A stretch of 64,000 nucleotides of DNA from Anaeramoeba flamelloides (GCA_027625915.1 JANTQA010000033.1:5270001-5334000); one strand, 5' to 3'; positions 48,117-59,692 are shown, counted from the first letter of the stretch. Made by a program: numbers and translations. Notes: a model not told the origin generated them from the sequence alone.

Positions 48117-48312
48117 CAGTCAGTTCCACTTTTAAGGCACAAACTTGCTACGGAATTTAAGGCACAAAATAATCTCAAATTAAGGCACAAAATTCAAGAT
48201 ACTTGTAAAATAAATTGTAAAAAAAAAAATTACAAATTTTGTGCCTTAATTTGAGATTTTTTTGTGCTTTAAATTTCGTTTCAAGTTTGTTCCTTAAAAG
48301 TGGAACTGACTG
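48117..48312. mobile_element. Near-palindromic MITE, family E, copy 6
   Basis: 196 bp between TA dinucleotides, with ends CAGTCAGTTCCACTTTTAAG in both orientations and well-preserved arms. It overlaps a short open frame (48027-48254) that is therefore not a gene. Confidence 0.85.
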
Positions 48313-51300
48313 TATCCTTTTATTTGTTTTTTTTTTTGTATTTATTCTAATTAAAAGATTTGGTTTTTGTGGATTTTTGTATTGATTTGTTTAACTTTGG
48401 TTGAATTACATCTCTTTTCTGAGGAGGTTGGTCTTGAAGGTTGTAGAAAAAAACTTTCGTATAAGGATAGGTTTGATGTCAATATGTTTGTTTTGGAAAA
48501 GGTAAGGTTTCATTGAACTCTATTTTTTTTATTAAAAACAAAATAAACAACACAAAAACAACAGCTACACAAGTGGAAACATTTTCGAAAATTTTCAAAA
48601 ATGCTTTCTATCCAGATACCATTTATTTTTTGTGTGGAATTTTATGTATATTTTACAAGTTCAATCAGAAAAGTATTTTCTTAAATATTGCTAAAAATCG
48701 AAAAAATTATGAATTTTTAGGTATTTTTTCATTGGGATTTTACAATGAAAAAAAAAAAAAATTTCATATTTTTTGAGATTTTTTTTAAAAAAAATTTTAA
48801 CCACTTTTAAATTCCTTTTTTCCAAAACCGGTTCGATTTTTTTGAGTTTTTTTAAACACCTTCAATACCTATTCAACAAATTTAACTCACCCAAAAAACT
48901 TTTTTTTTTGATTCTTTTTTCAAAAATTGAATTTTTTTCGAAAAAAATGATTTTTTGGATTACTCTAAAAATACACAGAATTTCTTAAAAATCAAATGAA
49001 AAAATATTTTTTGATTTTTTTTAAGTAAGAAAACAAAATTGATTAATCTGACCCCAAAAATCAAAAATTTCATTTTTTTGAAAATTGCCTTTTCCAATGA
49101 AAATTGCATTTTTATCGAAATTTCGAAAATTTTATCCACATTAATTTTTTTTTCTTTAGGATATTTACTATGGTGCGAGGCGCGCCAACAATACCCAAGT
49201 ATAATCAATGTTTTTTTGCAAGTCAAAAATTCAAAAATCATTTTTTTTATCGTGCCCTAAATCGCTAGAAACAACACTAAAAAATAAAAACAACTTTTTT
49301 TGGGCAGCCGATATCTCTTTTTTTCTCTTTTTTTCTCATTTTTTCTCAACAATAAAATACTAAATAACTCAAAAATAAAATAAAAACTATTTAAAACTAA
49401 TTTATATTCTTTTATATAAAAACAATTTATAATAAAAATAATAATAAAATATTAAATAAATTAAAACAGTAAAAAACAAGTAAAAATGTCAATATTATTC
49501 ATAGTGTAAATTCAATAGTCATCTATCCCCAATGAACTTGACAAGACATCAAATTCAAGTTCTAATATTATATATAATCTTTTTATAATTGTATTTTATT
49601 CAATATTTGTGCCACTTTTTAGTTATTATAAGAAAAAAAATAAACAAGATTTTAAAAGTTAAAAAAATGAAAATTCTAGAAATCGTAAAGTAAAATAAAA
49701 GAGAGTAAGTTAAGTTTAGAAGTTAAGTTGTGTTTAAATAAATAAGTTTATTCGTTTTCAGAAAATTAGTTACTTTTTGTTTGCAATGGAAGTGAGCAAG
49801 ATTGTAAGTTTTTGTCGATGAATATGCCTTTTTGGGAAAATTGAACATCCAAAATTTCATTGCACAAAATCATTTTGAGAATATCAAGATAAACACCACC
49901 AATTTTAGCAAAAAAAAATTTTTCGTGATCTAGCTTGTGGATCTTTTAATTTTTTTTTTTTTTTTTTGTTTTCTTTAATTATTTTGAAAGTAGAAAAAAA
50001 AAATTTTTTTTTTTTGGGGAAATGTGATTGGGAAGAGTAGTCACATCAATGTAAAGGGAGTTAGTGTTTTTTGTTTGTTGTTGCTTAATTTTTTTTTAAG
50101 AAGAAAATAAAAGAAAAGTAATAAACAAACCAATCATCAAATAAAAAGAAATTGATATAAAGTGAAAATCCTCAAGCAAAATAAATGGACATTAATAAAA
50201 TACACAGTGTTAAACCTCTCATTTTAACTCATCACCCAATCTACAATTCACAAATAATTACCTTTTCTTCTTGATTTTTTACTATTTTGTTTATTTATTA
50301 AAGATAATTTAAAAGCGAAAAAAAAATAAAAGTATAAATAAAAAAATGAAAAAAAAATTCAATTGAGTTAAAAATGAGAGTAATTCATAAAAGTGTGGGT
50401 ATTGTTGTTACGTAGTATCAAATTTCAAATACAATTTTCGAAATTTGAATTATTAACAAAAATAAATGATATGTTTTAAACTTAATATTTCTTATAATTT
50501 GGAGAGATTTTGTAAAAAAAAATTTTTTTTTTTTTTTGAATCTAATTTTCTTTTATTAATGTCAAACATATTATTTAAGTTTTATAAATGATTGTTTTTA
50601 AATACAATGTTTTTTAAAACTTCAATTTTTAATAAAATTTGATTGAAAATATATATTAAAAAAAATATTTTGAGTTTTCAATTATTTTTCAAGTTTTTTT
50701 TTTGAAATTTTGAAATTTTTATTACATAAAATTGAAAAAATCACAACTCAATTTTTTTTTAAATATCAAACCTTTTTGTATTGTCATGTGTTATTTTTTT
50801 TTTGAATAAAAAAAAAGAAATCATAATTTTATTTTTTGCTATTTTATTTGATTTTCTATCAATATAAGGATACTACTCAGAGCGAAAAATAATATAAAAA
50901 ATTCAAATTTAAATACCAAAAAAAAAAAAAATTATTTTAATTGATTGTATGTTTGTAAATTATTTTTCCAAAATTTTAATAAGAGAAAAAAATATTTTCT
51001 AATTATTTTTAGCAATTTTGAAAATTTCGATTTTTGGTGATTAGAAAAACAATCTCAAATTTTAACAAAAATTTTCAAACTTGATTTTTTCAAAAAAAAT
51101 GATAAAAATATAATCTACATATTAAAGTACCTTACTACTGATAACTTTTTTTTTCTGCAAAAAGTGTATTTTTTTCTGAAAAAAATTGGAAAACAAAAAT
51201 TAAAAAAATTAAAAATTGAAAAAGTTATTTTTTTGAGGCTTTTTTTAACATATGGCTATAACTCCTTAAATAGAGTTGCAAAATGTTTTTAAACTTTCAA

Positions 51301-51392
51301 ACACATGATTAAATTGTGTAATTTCTACATTTTTATTTCTTAAAGATTCAATAACACACTAGAAATTTTTTTTCAAATTTTTTGTTTCCATT

Positions 51393-52092
51393 CACTACAA
51401 GGAAAATTTAAATACCTAAAATTAAAGTTAGCCAAAACTATTCATTGGATTTAAGTTATACTTCTTTTATAAATTATTTTTTCAAAGTTATCATAATTTT
51501 ATGTAATAAAAAAAGGATAGCTATTAAACTCTTGAAAATCTGAATACCCCCCTTTTCAAAAATACCGACTTTTGAAAAAAACACCTATTTTCAGGGTATT
51601 TTTTTATTGGAAAAAGTTGAAATGAATTAATTTTTGATTGAACATTAAGATTGAAAAAAGAATATATGTTAAAGCAATTTGCAGAAAACAACAGGAACGT
51701 ATATAAAAACTCAAACAGGGAAAAAAATAAAATGATAAAAAATATTCCAAAAACAGATAAAAAATCAGATTTTCAATTTAATTGAGCAATATCTTTTGAT
51801 TGAAATATTTTGTACTATTTTCAAATTGAAAAATATGTTTCCTTTTAGACTAGTAAAAAAAATACTTGAAAATTATCTCTCTGCTAAGTCAATTAAAAAA
51901 TTCAAAAATTTTACAATTAAAAATGAAAAAAATATTACTGAAAAATTTCATTTTTTTTTCAATTCCTATTAATATCTATTAAAGTTGTAAACCTCATTGA
52001 AAATTGTTATGTTTAATAATGTTTATTATATGAGTGTATTTCAAAAATACAAAATTTAGAGTTTTTTTTTTGAAACAATTTTCCTTGTAGTG
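51393..52092. mobile_element. Non-autonomous element with CACTACAAGG terminal repeats
   Basis: The left end CACTACAAGGAAAATTT is mirrored at the right by AATTTTCCTTGTAGTG, a 16-bp terminal inverted repeat with 700 bp between outer ends. CACTA ends, particularly CACTACAAGAAAA-like ones, are the signature of the CACTA (EnSpm) superfamily, which usually makes 3-bp target duplications. Here the flanks are ATT and TTG, so the duplication is not clear. No transposase fragment inside. Confidence 0.7.
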
Positions 52093-53427
52093 TTGTGTAT
52101 TGATAAATTGAAAACATTTTAAAAAAAAAAAACAACAGTTATTTCAAAAGAAAAGACTAATAATTTGTAAAAACACAAAAAAGGATGACAACACGGGTTA
52201 TTTAACAAACTATACTTCAAAAATCAGAAAAACAATAATTATCTTCAATAAAATTTGCAAAATACCATTTAATTTAATTTACAAAATCTTAAAATTGCAA
52301 AGAAACACGGGTTGTTGCAAATACTTTGATAAATTAAAAAACAAACTTTGAATGATAATTTTTTGATTTTTTCTCCAACTTGTTCAATACTTGACCCAAA
52401 TTCGATTATGTTTAGGTTGTACCTTTATTGAATTGTGTTTCTTTTGAAATAATTCGAGAAATCGTGATACATCCAATAAAATAATAAGAAATTTTTCGCT
52501 CATAAATTTCTAAAACTACACTTTGAACAGACCAAAGAAGTGATTTGGATTTAGGAAAATATGTTTATTATTATTTGTTATTTGAATTTAAGAGTATCCT
52601 CTCTTTCTTCTCCTATACACAAACTAATCTCTTGAAAAAATTTATATAAAACATTCAATCCGAATTTATCTGAATTTTGTTGACAAAAAATTATTTTTCT
52701 TCTCGAGTAAGGATGGATTGATATTTTGAACAATTTACGTTCAGAACTGTTCTATAAAATTCTATTATTTTTTCATCATATTTCGAAAATTATTTCATTA
52801 ATTTGAAAAACGACCCCAATCATTTTGAATAATTCGAAATCGATAAAGAAATGAAAAACCAACACCAAATTTCGAAGTAAAATAAGTGAACGGGATTGAA
52901 TTGTAAACTTTTATTAATGTAAGAAAGTTATATCTCTTCAAAATCGAAAAAAAGTCAAAAAAAGATGAAAACTTGAGAAATTTAACATTCAGGTAGAGAT
53001 ACAGCCAAAAGGTAACGAATTTTTTGTTACTTTTCTGCCAATAGAATTCTGTTCAGATAAAGTCAACTTTTATCCAATTATAAACTTGGTTTGACTTTTA
53101 TTCTAATATAGAGTTTGAGTCTAAAACAGAAGAAACTGTGGAATTAAAACAGTTTGCCATTTTGATGACAATTTTAAAGTATTAAGGTTTTTAATTAATG
53201 CTTATTTTTAACTTTAAAGTAAAAATTATTGCAAAAAATTAAATAAAAGCTTTTTTCACAATTAGATCTTGTTTTTGTTGATGGTAACACACCCAAAGTT
53301 GTTTTACATCAGATTTTCAATCTTAATTTTTACTTGAAAAGCATAATATGGTTAATTGTATAATCATTTTTTACTTTGAAAAAACTTTTGTAATTAATAC
53401 AAAAAATACACAATCTTTTAACACAAA

Positions 53428-54183
53428 ATGAAGAATGTTATTATGACTGGAGCAACAGGAATGACTGGGTCACTTGTTTTAAAACACTTACTTCAAAGTG
53501 ACGAAATTAGATCTGTAACATGCTTTCTGCGACGTAAAACAGGGATCAAGAGCAACAAGCTGATCGAAATTATTCAGAAAGATTTCGAAAACTATGACGA
53601 TCTTGATGAGCATTTTCAAAAAAAGGACATTTGCTACTATTGCCTGGGTGTGTACGGGGGTACTGTGAAACGAGATCTCTTCAGGAAGATCACCGTAGAC
53701 TACACAGCTGCTTTTTCGAACAAGCTGAAAGAGCACAGTCCTGGATGCACCTTCTGCTTCTTGAGTGGCCAGGGCGTTGACCGTAAGGAGAAGAGCTGGG
53801 TTGCCTTTTCAAAGTACAAGGGGATTGCTGAGAATGCCCTTATCAAGCTCAATTTCGAACAATTATACATTGCAAGGCCTGCTTATATTTATCCAGTTGA
53901 ACAAAGAAAGCCGCCCACCAAATTTTATGCCTTTATGAGAATGGTTTACCCCCTTATGAATAAGTGTTATAGCAAAGCTGTAATTACATCAACTGTACTT
54001 GCACATGCAATATTTAGACTTGGGCTTAGAGGTGGAGAGAAGGTAACTTATGAAAATCCGGAACTCAAACAATTTGAAGAAGAGCAGGTCGAACTTATCA
54101 AAAAAGAAATTGAAAAAAAAAAAAAAAAAAAAAAAGGAGAAGAAGGAAAACGAAAACGAAAACGAAATAGAAGACGAAATTGA
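53428..54183 (+). CDS. HTATIP2/TIP30-like NAD(P)-binding oxidoreductase
   Basis: 251 aa, ATG to TGA, single exon. The N-terminus carries the Rossmann nucleotide loop TGATGMTG (7-14), then FLRRKTG (33-39, the region that selects NADP in this family), DFENYDDLDEHF (52-63), CYYCLG (69-74), ITVDYTAAFSNKL (88-100), FLSGQGVD (111-118) and RPAYIYP (150-156). Order and spacing match atypical short-chain dehydrogenases of the HTATIP2 (TIP30)/Fmp52 type. At the position of the catalytic Tyr of the YxxxK motif there is Phe (F127, with K131 kept), so classical SDR catalysis may be lost. The enzyme-like part ends near residue 225. The rest is a Lys-rich tail encoded around a run of 23 A (54113-54135); just after it, a different frame stays open to 54265 with an acidic Glu/Lys/Asn tail. 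Confidence 0.85.
   Translation: MKNVIMTGATGMTGSLVLKHLLQSDEIRSVTCFLRRKTGIKSNKLIEIIQKDFENYDDLDEHFQKKDICYYCLGVYGGTVKRDLFRKITVDYTAAFSNKLKEHSPGCTFCFLSGQGVDRKEKSWVAFSKYKGIAENALIKLNFEQLYIARPAYIYPVEQRKPPTKFYAFMRMVYPLMNKCYSKAVITSTVLAHAIFRLGLRGGEKVTYENPELKQFEEEQVELIKKEIEKKKKKKKGEEGKRKRKRNRRRN
54113..54135. repeat. Run of 23 A inside the 3' end of the HTATIP2-like gene
   Basis: The homopolymer determines which frame is read at the C-terminus. With 23 A the protein ends at 54183 after a Lys/Arg-rich tail. The neighbouring frame downstream encodes a tail rich in NENEIEDEIEK-like sequence ending at 54265. Homopolymers of this length are prone to slippage and to sequencing error. Confidence 0.85.
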
Positions 54184-54534
54184 AAAAGTTAAAGAAAATG
54201 AAAAAGAAGAAAAAGAAGAAGAGGAGAAGAAGGAAATTAAAAGAAAAAAGAAAAAGAAAAATTAAAAAAAATTAGACTTCAACAACCTTAAAAAATTTAT
54301 CAAAAATCAAGTATTTAATTTTAATTGATATTTCCTGGCTGATGAAAATAATCTAAAAATCTAAATATCTGTATTAAAAAAAATTAATATATCAAATGTA
54401 TTAAATATTAATAATATTCTCACATTTTATTACAAAAAAAATAAGATTCATTATGTTTTTTATCCCTTGCGAATAATAAATTTATTTTTGAGTCTTTTTG
54501 AAAAGTTTTAAATTTTTATTTATGAATTTGGGAA

Positions 54535-54790
54535 GTGCTGTCAAGTGCCGTAGAGTGCCGTCAAGTGTTCTTATGTTTTCTTGAGGTTTTCTCGTTTATT
54601 TGTAAAGTGTTCTAGGGTTTTTTGAGGTTTTCGATTTTATTTCTAAAAGTAAAAAAAACTAAGGAAAATCTATTGATTTTATAAATAAATAGAAAACTCA
54701 AAAAAACCTAACGAGAAAATCTTTCGATTTTCCATATAAACAGAAAACTCACAAAAACTTAAAGGAGTTTTTTTTACAAATTTTTGAAAT
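54535..54790 (+). repeat. Tandem decamer block and tail (family H)
   Basis: GTGCTGTCAA, GTGCCGTAGA and GTGCCGTCAA are consecutive decamers. They are followed by a tail of alternating CTAGGGTTTTTTGAGGTTTT-like and AACTCAAAAAAACCTAACG-like units, which are partly complementary to each other and could fold back. Confidence 0.7.
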
Positions 54791-56159
54791 AAAATTAAAA
54801 TTTCAAAAATTTTAAAAAACCGATCGGCACCTTTCCACTTTTCAAAAGAATTGAGAAAAATCCAAAGATTTTACTCAATTCTTAAAAATTCTGGAAAAGC
54901 AAATAACTAAGAAGCTGGGTTAACACCCCCCCTCTTTAAATTATAATAATTAAAGAAAAAAAAAATCAATTTTTTTAAAAATGATCGTTTTTCTTACTTC
55001 TTGAAATCTTTTTTCATTGGTTTCTTGAAAAATCTTTTAATGATTTTTTTTTTTAAAAATTATGGAAAAAGTTTGAATTACACTCCAAATATTCTTATAC
55101 TTGGCCCCCCTTTCAGAAATTTAAACGAAAAATCAGAGATTTCATGATTATTAATTAATGAAAATAATTTCGAACTTTTTTGGTTTTAATTTAATTCATT
55201 AAGGATGAAAGTTGAAAATGAATTCTTCGAAATACACCACAAATGTTAGCCCTTAATTTTGGTTTAACTTCTAACGATTCTTCATCTGATTTTAATATCA
55301 ATTGTTTTACAAAAAAGGGATTTTTGATTATTTATAAACTTTTTCAAAATTTCCATTCTTAAGTTGTTTAGTTTCCTTAGGTTCCTGCCTTGTTAGTTTT
55401 TTTAGGTATTTGTAGTCGGTAAAATTCAGAAAAAATCATTAGAGAATTGATTGACTTGATCACAACAAACCTAACCAAACTTGTTCATGATTAGATCTTC
55501 GACGAACTGAATGGAACTTCTTGAAATGAAGAGAATAAAATCAAACTTTTGCAATCTGAAAACAATCAAAATGGACTTTCGTACTATCTGTAGAGTTGTT
55601 ACTGGGAATTTGGTTTTTGCTGTCGAGTCGGTCACTTGTACTGAGATTTTGTGAAAACAAGATTTGGGAAACTTGTTCAAAAAAAAAATAAACAGAAAAA
55701 AGCAAAAATAAGAAAAGAAAATTTCAATAACAAATTCTTATTCTGAAAATTTCAACACTTTAAAGATTCAACCAATTTATAAAGTTTTTAATTAAAACTT
55801 AATCAAGGATCCTATTTCATTAGATTTATAACTGTTCAACTATTTAGATCTCTTTATTAAAACAAACTACGGTGGAGATCCAAAAAAAAATCGACAGAAA
55901 AGGAAACAGTCACAAAGCCATTCTAAACTTGTGGTGGAAAAAAAAAATTACAATAAGGTTTTTAGTTTTTTTGAATCTTGATTTTTTATATCCTCTCTTT
56001 AATATCTTTTTCTTTTCTTTCACTTTTTCTTGGATTTAGTTATAAAAGTTTTCTTTTCATTTTGTAAATTTATTAAGAGTTTTTTATCCTATCTATAATT
56101 TCGGCAAGATTAAAGCTCATAGGATATCTTTTCTTTAGTGTTTCATAAATTGTAACAGA

Positions 56160-56650
56160 GTGTCATTGAGTGCTGTAGGGTGCCGTAGAGTACCTAGCTT
56201 TTCCAAAATTCAAAAGAATAAAGAAAAATTCAAAGATTTTACTCAATTCATTTAAATTCTGGAAAAGCTAACGGCGGTTTTTTTGAATTTTTGAAATAAA
56301 AAGTAAATGTTTGAAATTTTCTTTTAATTTCTAAAAGTAAAAAAAAAAAACAACTGCCGTTTTTTAGAGGTTTTCTATTTTATTTGTGAAGTGTTCTAGG
56401 GTTTTTTTTTACTTTTTGCCATAAACAGAAAATTTTAATAAATTTTCCGTTTATTTCAAAAAGTAAAAAAAAACCTAACGAAAATATATTGATTTCCAAA
56501 TCAATAGAAAACTCAAATAAAACCTAAAGAAAGTGTATTGATTTTATAAATAAAGAGAAAACTCAAATTAAGCTAACAGCAGTTTTTTTGTATTTTAGAA
56601 ATTAAAAGAAAATTTATAAAATTTTCTGTTAATTTCCTAAATTAACAAAA
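56160..56650 (+). repeat. Tandem decamer block and long tail (family H)
   Basis: Decamers GTGTCATTGA, GTGCTGTAGG, GTGCCGTAGA and GTACCTAG lead into about 450 bp built from AACGGCGGTTTTTTTGA, TTCTAGGGTTTTTTTT and AACTCAAATAAAACC units in both orientations. This is the longest copy of the family in the window. Confidence 0.7.
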
Positions 56651-56804
56651 AAAAAACAAAGATAATTAGGAAGTAATTTTATTGAATACCCTCTCTTCAA
56701 TAATAAAAACAAAAAAAAGAGGGGGTGGGGGGGTTCTGCTTTTTTTTTTTTTTTTTTTTTTAATTGTAATACCCACAAAACAGGGTTTCAATGGACAGTA
56801 GTTT

Positions 56805-57430
56805 TGGTTTATTTTAAATTATTACCTTTTTTACTAATGATCACTATTAAAACAGTTTAAAAATTGAAAAAATAATTACTTTTTCCAGTTTATTGATCTA
56901 AACTCAAAATAATGGTATTCCTGTAATTAATAATTAATATCCAAAACTTACAAAAGTAATGATTTTTTCAATTTTTTTAATTTCAAAGATTAACTCAATA
57001 ATCATCAACACAAAAACCCAAAGACTGATTATTTTTGTTTCCTTTTTTCTAAAGGTACTTGTAAAATCAATATATTTACATGATTGGAGAAATAATTAGT
57101 CAAAAAATTTAATTCGTTAATTATTTAATTTTTAAAACTAAACGAATTTTTTATTAACTTATCTACATTTCGCCACAAATTTAAGAAATATATTTTGTTA
57201 CTTTGTAGTCTGTATATTGATAATTTAACCTTTAAATTTATGGCGAAAGGCAGATTTTTATTCTGAAATTGTTGGGTTTTTTACTAATACATTGATCATT
57301 TTTAATTGATAAGGATCAACAAATTTTACTACTTGACTAATCGATTTTTTAGAGACATTTGAACCATGTTGCACTAATATGGTTAGGTCTAATAACTAGA
57401 TACTTTGATCCTAGGTTTCTCCTTTGTAGA
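56805..57430 (+). repeat. Dispersed repeat N, copy 1
   Basis: Aligns in direct orientation to about 62690-63335. The strongest match is ATTTTTTCAATTTTTTTAAT at 56963, which continues into TTTCAAAGATTAACTCAATA. No coding potential. Confidence 0.65.
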
Positions 57431-58445
57431 CGTTAATCTCTTAACAGTGGATGATTTTGAGTATTCCTCCAATAATTCTTGGCTTGCCTTAGTGACATAA
57501 AAATTTATTTTTTTTTTTACTATTTGTTTTAAATTCGTAAATAACTTTTTTCTCCTTTTGAAAACCTACTAAAAATGATTTCTTCTCTTTTTTTTGTTCA
57601 AAAAAAGAACAAACAATTTTTATTTGTTAATGATATTGATTTCTTTCGAACCAAATAAATTTTTTTTTTTGTTTTTCTACATTGTTTTTAAACAAAGAAA
57701 GAGAAGTCATTCAATTTCCAACTTTTAAGGTATAATTGAAGAGCTTTTTTTACTTTTTCATTTATTGATCAAATAATTGGGTGTTTTGAATCAAATTAAT
57801 TTTACAATTTAGTAAATCCTTAATCGCGGCGATCTTTTGGGATTTAAGAGATTTAAAAAGTTTTAAAGGATTTTTTTTAAACACTTCTTAAACAACTTTA
57901 AATAACATTTTCAAAATCGAATTTAATAAGTAAAATGCTTCCTATTTGATTTAAATTCAATTCGAAATTTGAAGATACGTAAATTTTCAAACTTTGCCTA
58001 ATAATTAATAAAGGATTTCCCAAAATCTTTCCACGTTTTCTACAATACTATCCTGAACTTTTTTGTGAAATAATCACTTTCTTATCGGTAGTTATGAGGA
58101 AATTATATAGTTAAATTTACACAAATAACAATTATGAGTTTGAAAAAAAAATGCAAAGCTTTTCATATAGGTACTTATGAGGAATTATAGATTTCCAATT
58201 TGTACTAATTTAAGGTTTTCGTTTAAAAAAAAATAAAGATTATTTTTATTTTTAATATTTCGTCTCTCTTTTTTTAAACTAAAAGACTTTAGATGGAGAA
58301 ACGGTGAACTATTTTAATTTTTTTCGGACTTTCGTGAAACAAATGATTTAAATAATTAAATCTCAAAAAAAGAAATTCATTGTTTTAAATTTTACTTTAT
58401 TTTTAAAAACAATTCTAATTTTTATTGATTCTTTAAACCTTCAAA

Positions 58446-59471
58446 ATGACAGAAAAACAAAGCTCTGTAAAAAGTACATCCGAAATAACCAGAGAAGAAA
58501 AACAACTTTATCACAAAGAAATCTATTTTTGTATCGATCAAAATAAATTTAAATTTAGATTTCTTTTGACCAGCGATTGGCTGCAAATCACACTTTATCA
58601 TTTGACCAATGAAAAGATTTATCAAAATAAAATATCCAATGACAATTTGACTCCTAAAATACTTGAAATGCAACTTATAAAAATCAAAACTAACCCTAAA
58701 CAATTTTTTGAATTTGATCCAAAGAAACAACAATTTATTTATATTTCTGGTTTCGCCGAAATTTTATTGAAAGCTATTCACCCTAAAAATGATGAAGTCT
58801 TCATTTTAAAAGTTGAAAAGTTAAAAAATGATTTAAAAAAACTTGAAAGCCAAATCAAAATTTTGGTCAATAAAAATTGTGAAAGAAGAATCAAATTTTT
58901 GGAAAATAAAAAACTTGATAGACGAATCAAAATTTTGGAAAATAATTTAAAAAGTATTGTTGCCCTTGATAACAAAAAAAAAAGTAACAGACTTATTAAA
59001 TGGGATACTTCGAAAAAATATCGCAATGTTATGTTCATAGACAAAGACCGAACAGCTATAAGTACAGCAGGAAATTTTTGGAGAGGGATCCAAGGAAACA
59101 GAATCTTAACCAAAGGAACTACCATTTATAAAATAAGAATTAATACCTTGTTCGGTAATGGACATGATGGAATTATGATTGGTGTAGTTGAGTCATCACA
59201 CTCAGGAATTAATTATCAGTCTCCCAAGGGGTATATGCTTTATTCTTTAAATGGGCACTTTTATGGTTCCAACAGCCAAAAAGAAAAATTCTGTGATGCT
59301 TTTGATGAACAAGACATTCTTACGGTTGTTGTTGATATGGATAAAAAACATTTATCTTTCCGAAAAAATGAAAAAACACTCGGTGTAGCTAGTACTAATC
59401 TTCCACAACAAGTAAGATTAGCAATGGACTTACATTTTGATCGAAATTCAGCTTCCATATTGATCATCTAA
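58446..59471 (+). CDS. Coiled-coil and SPRY-domain protein
   Basis: 341 aa, ATG to TAA, single exon. Residues 20-112 form an unfamiliar globular region (IYFCIDQNKFKFRFLLTSDW, then QQFIYISGFAEILLKAI). Residues 116-178 are predicted coiled coil by heptad pattern and contain a 12-residue repeat, ERRIKFLEN followed by DRRIKILEN. Residues 195-341 read as a SPRY domain: GNFWRGIQGN, KIRINTLFGNGHDGIMIGVV, GYMLYSLNGHFYG, then FDEQDILTVVVDMDKKHLSF, and a last strand AMDLHFDRNSASILI. SPRY domains bind peptide or protein partners; many protist SPRY proteins of this length are of unknown function. There is no RING, B-box or BTB domain, so a direct ubiquitin-ligase role cannot be claimed. Confidence 0.85.
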   Translation: MTEKQSSVKSTSEITREEKQLYHKEIYFCIDQNKFKFRFLLTSDWLQITLYHLTNEKIYQNKISNDNLTPKILEMQLIKIKTNPKQFFEFDPKKQQFIYISGFAEILLKAIHPKNDEVFILKVEKLKNDLKKLESQIKILVNKNCERRIKFLENKKLDRRIKILENNLKSIVALDNKKKSNRLIKWDTSKKYRNVMFIDKDRTAISTAGNFWRGIQGNRILTKGTTIYKIRINTLFGNGHDGIMIGVVESSHSGINYQSPKGYMLYSLNGHFYGSNSQKEKFCDAFDEQDILTVVVDMDKKHLSFRKNEKTLGVASTNLPQQVRLAMDLHFDRNSASILII

Positions 59472-59692
59472 AAACAAAGACTTTGAACTTTTATTAATTT
59501 TTTATTTTTTTTTTTTCTTTTATTGATATATTTTAAGGGTAATGCTTAAAATTCAAATTCCAATTAGTATATGTTCTAATCAGTATTTAAAGGTTGACAA
59601 ATCTCCCAAATTGTTTTCGAGCAAGATCTAAGAAGTAATAAATAAAATATTTTTCACAGAATTTTTTCAGTATCGTTTTTGTGATTTCTGTT

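Larger units (their letters stand above)
42366..53427. other. Long gene-free region dominated by repeats
   Basis: No gene recognised over 11 kb. It contains the MITEs, R, G, M and J copies listed separately, an isolated GC-rich patch at about 49172-49198 (GTGCGAGGCGCGCC), and a CACTACAAGG-ended element at 51393-52092. Between 52.1 and 53.4 kb it is simple AT-rich sequence leading into the promoter of the HTATIP2-like gene. Confidence 0.55.
54266..58445. other. Intergenic region with decamer repeats and repeat N
   Basis: No gene recognised. It holds two family H blocks (54535-54790 and 56160-56650), a homopurine G-rich patch near 56718-56731, and repeat N at 56805-57430. The last 1 kb is simple AT-rich sequence in front of the SPRY gene. 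Confidence 0.55.

Noticed and set aside
48027-48254. 75-codon plus-strand frame
   Set aside because: Its second half is the arm of a palindromic MITE.
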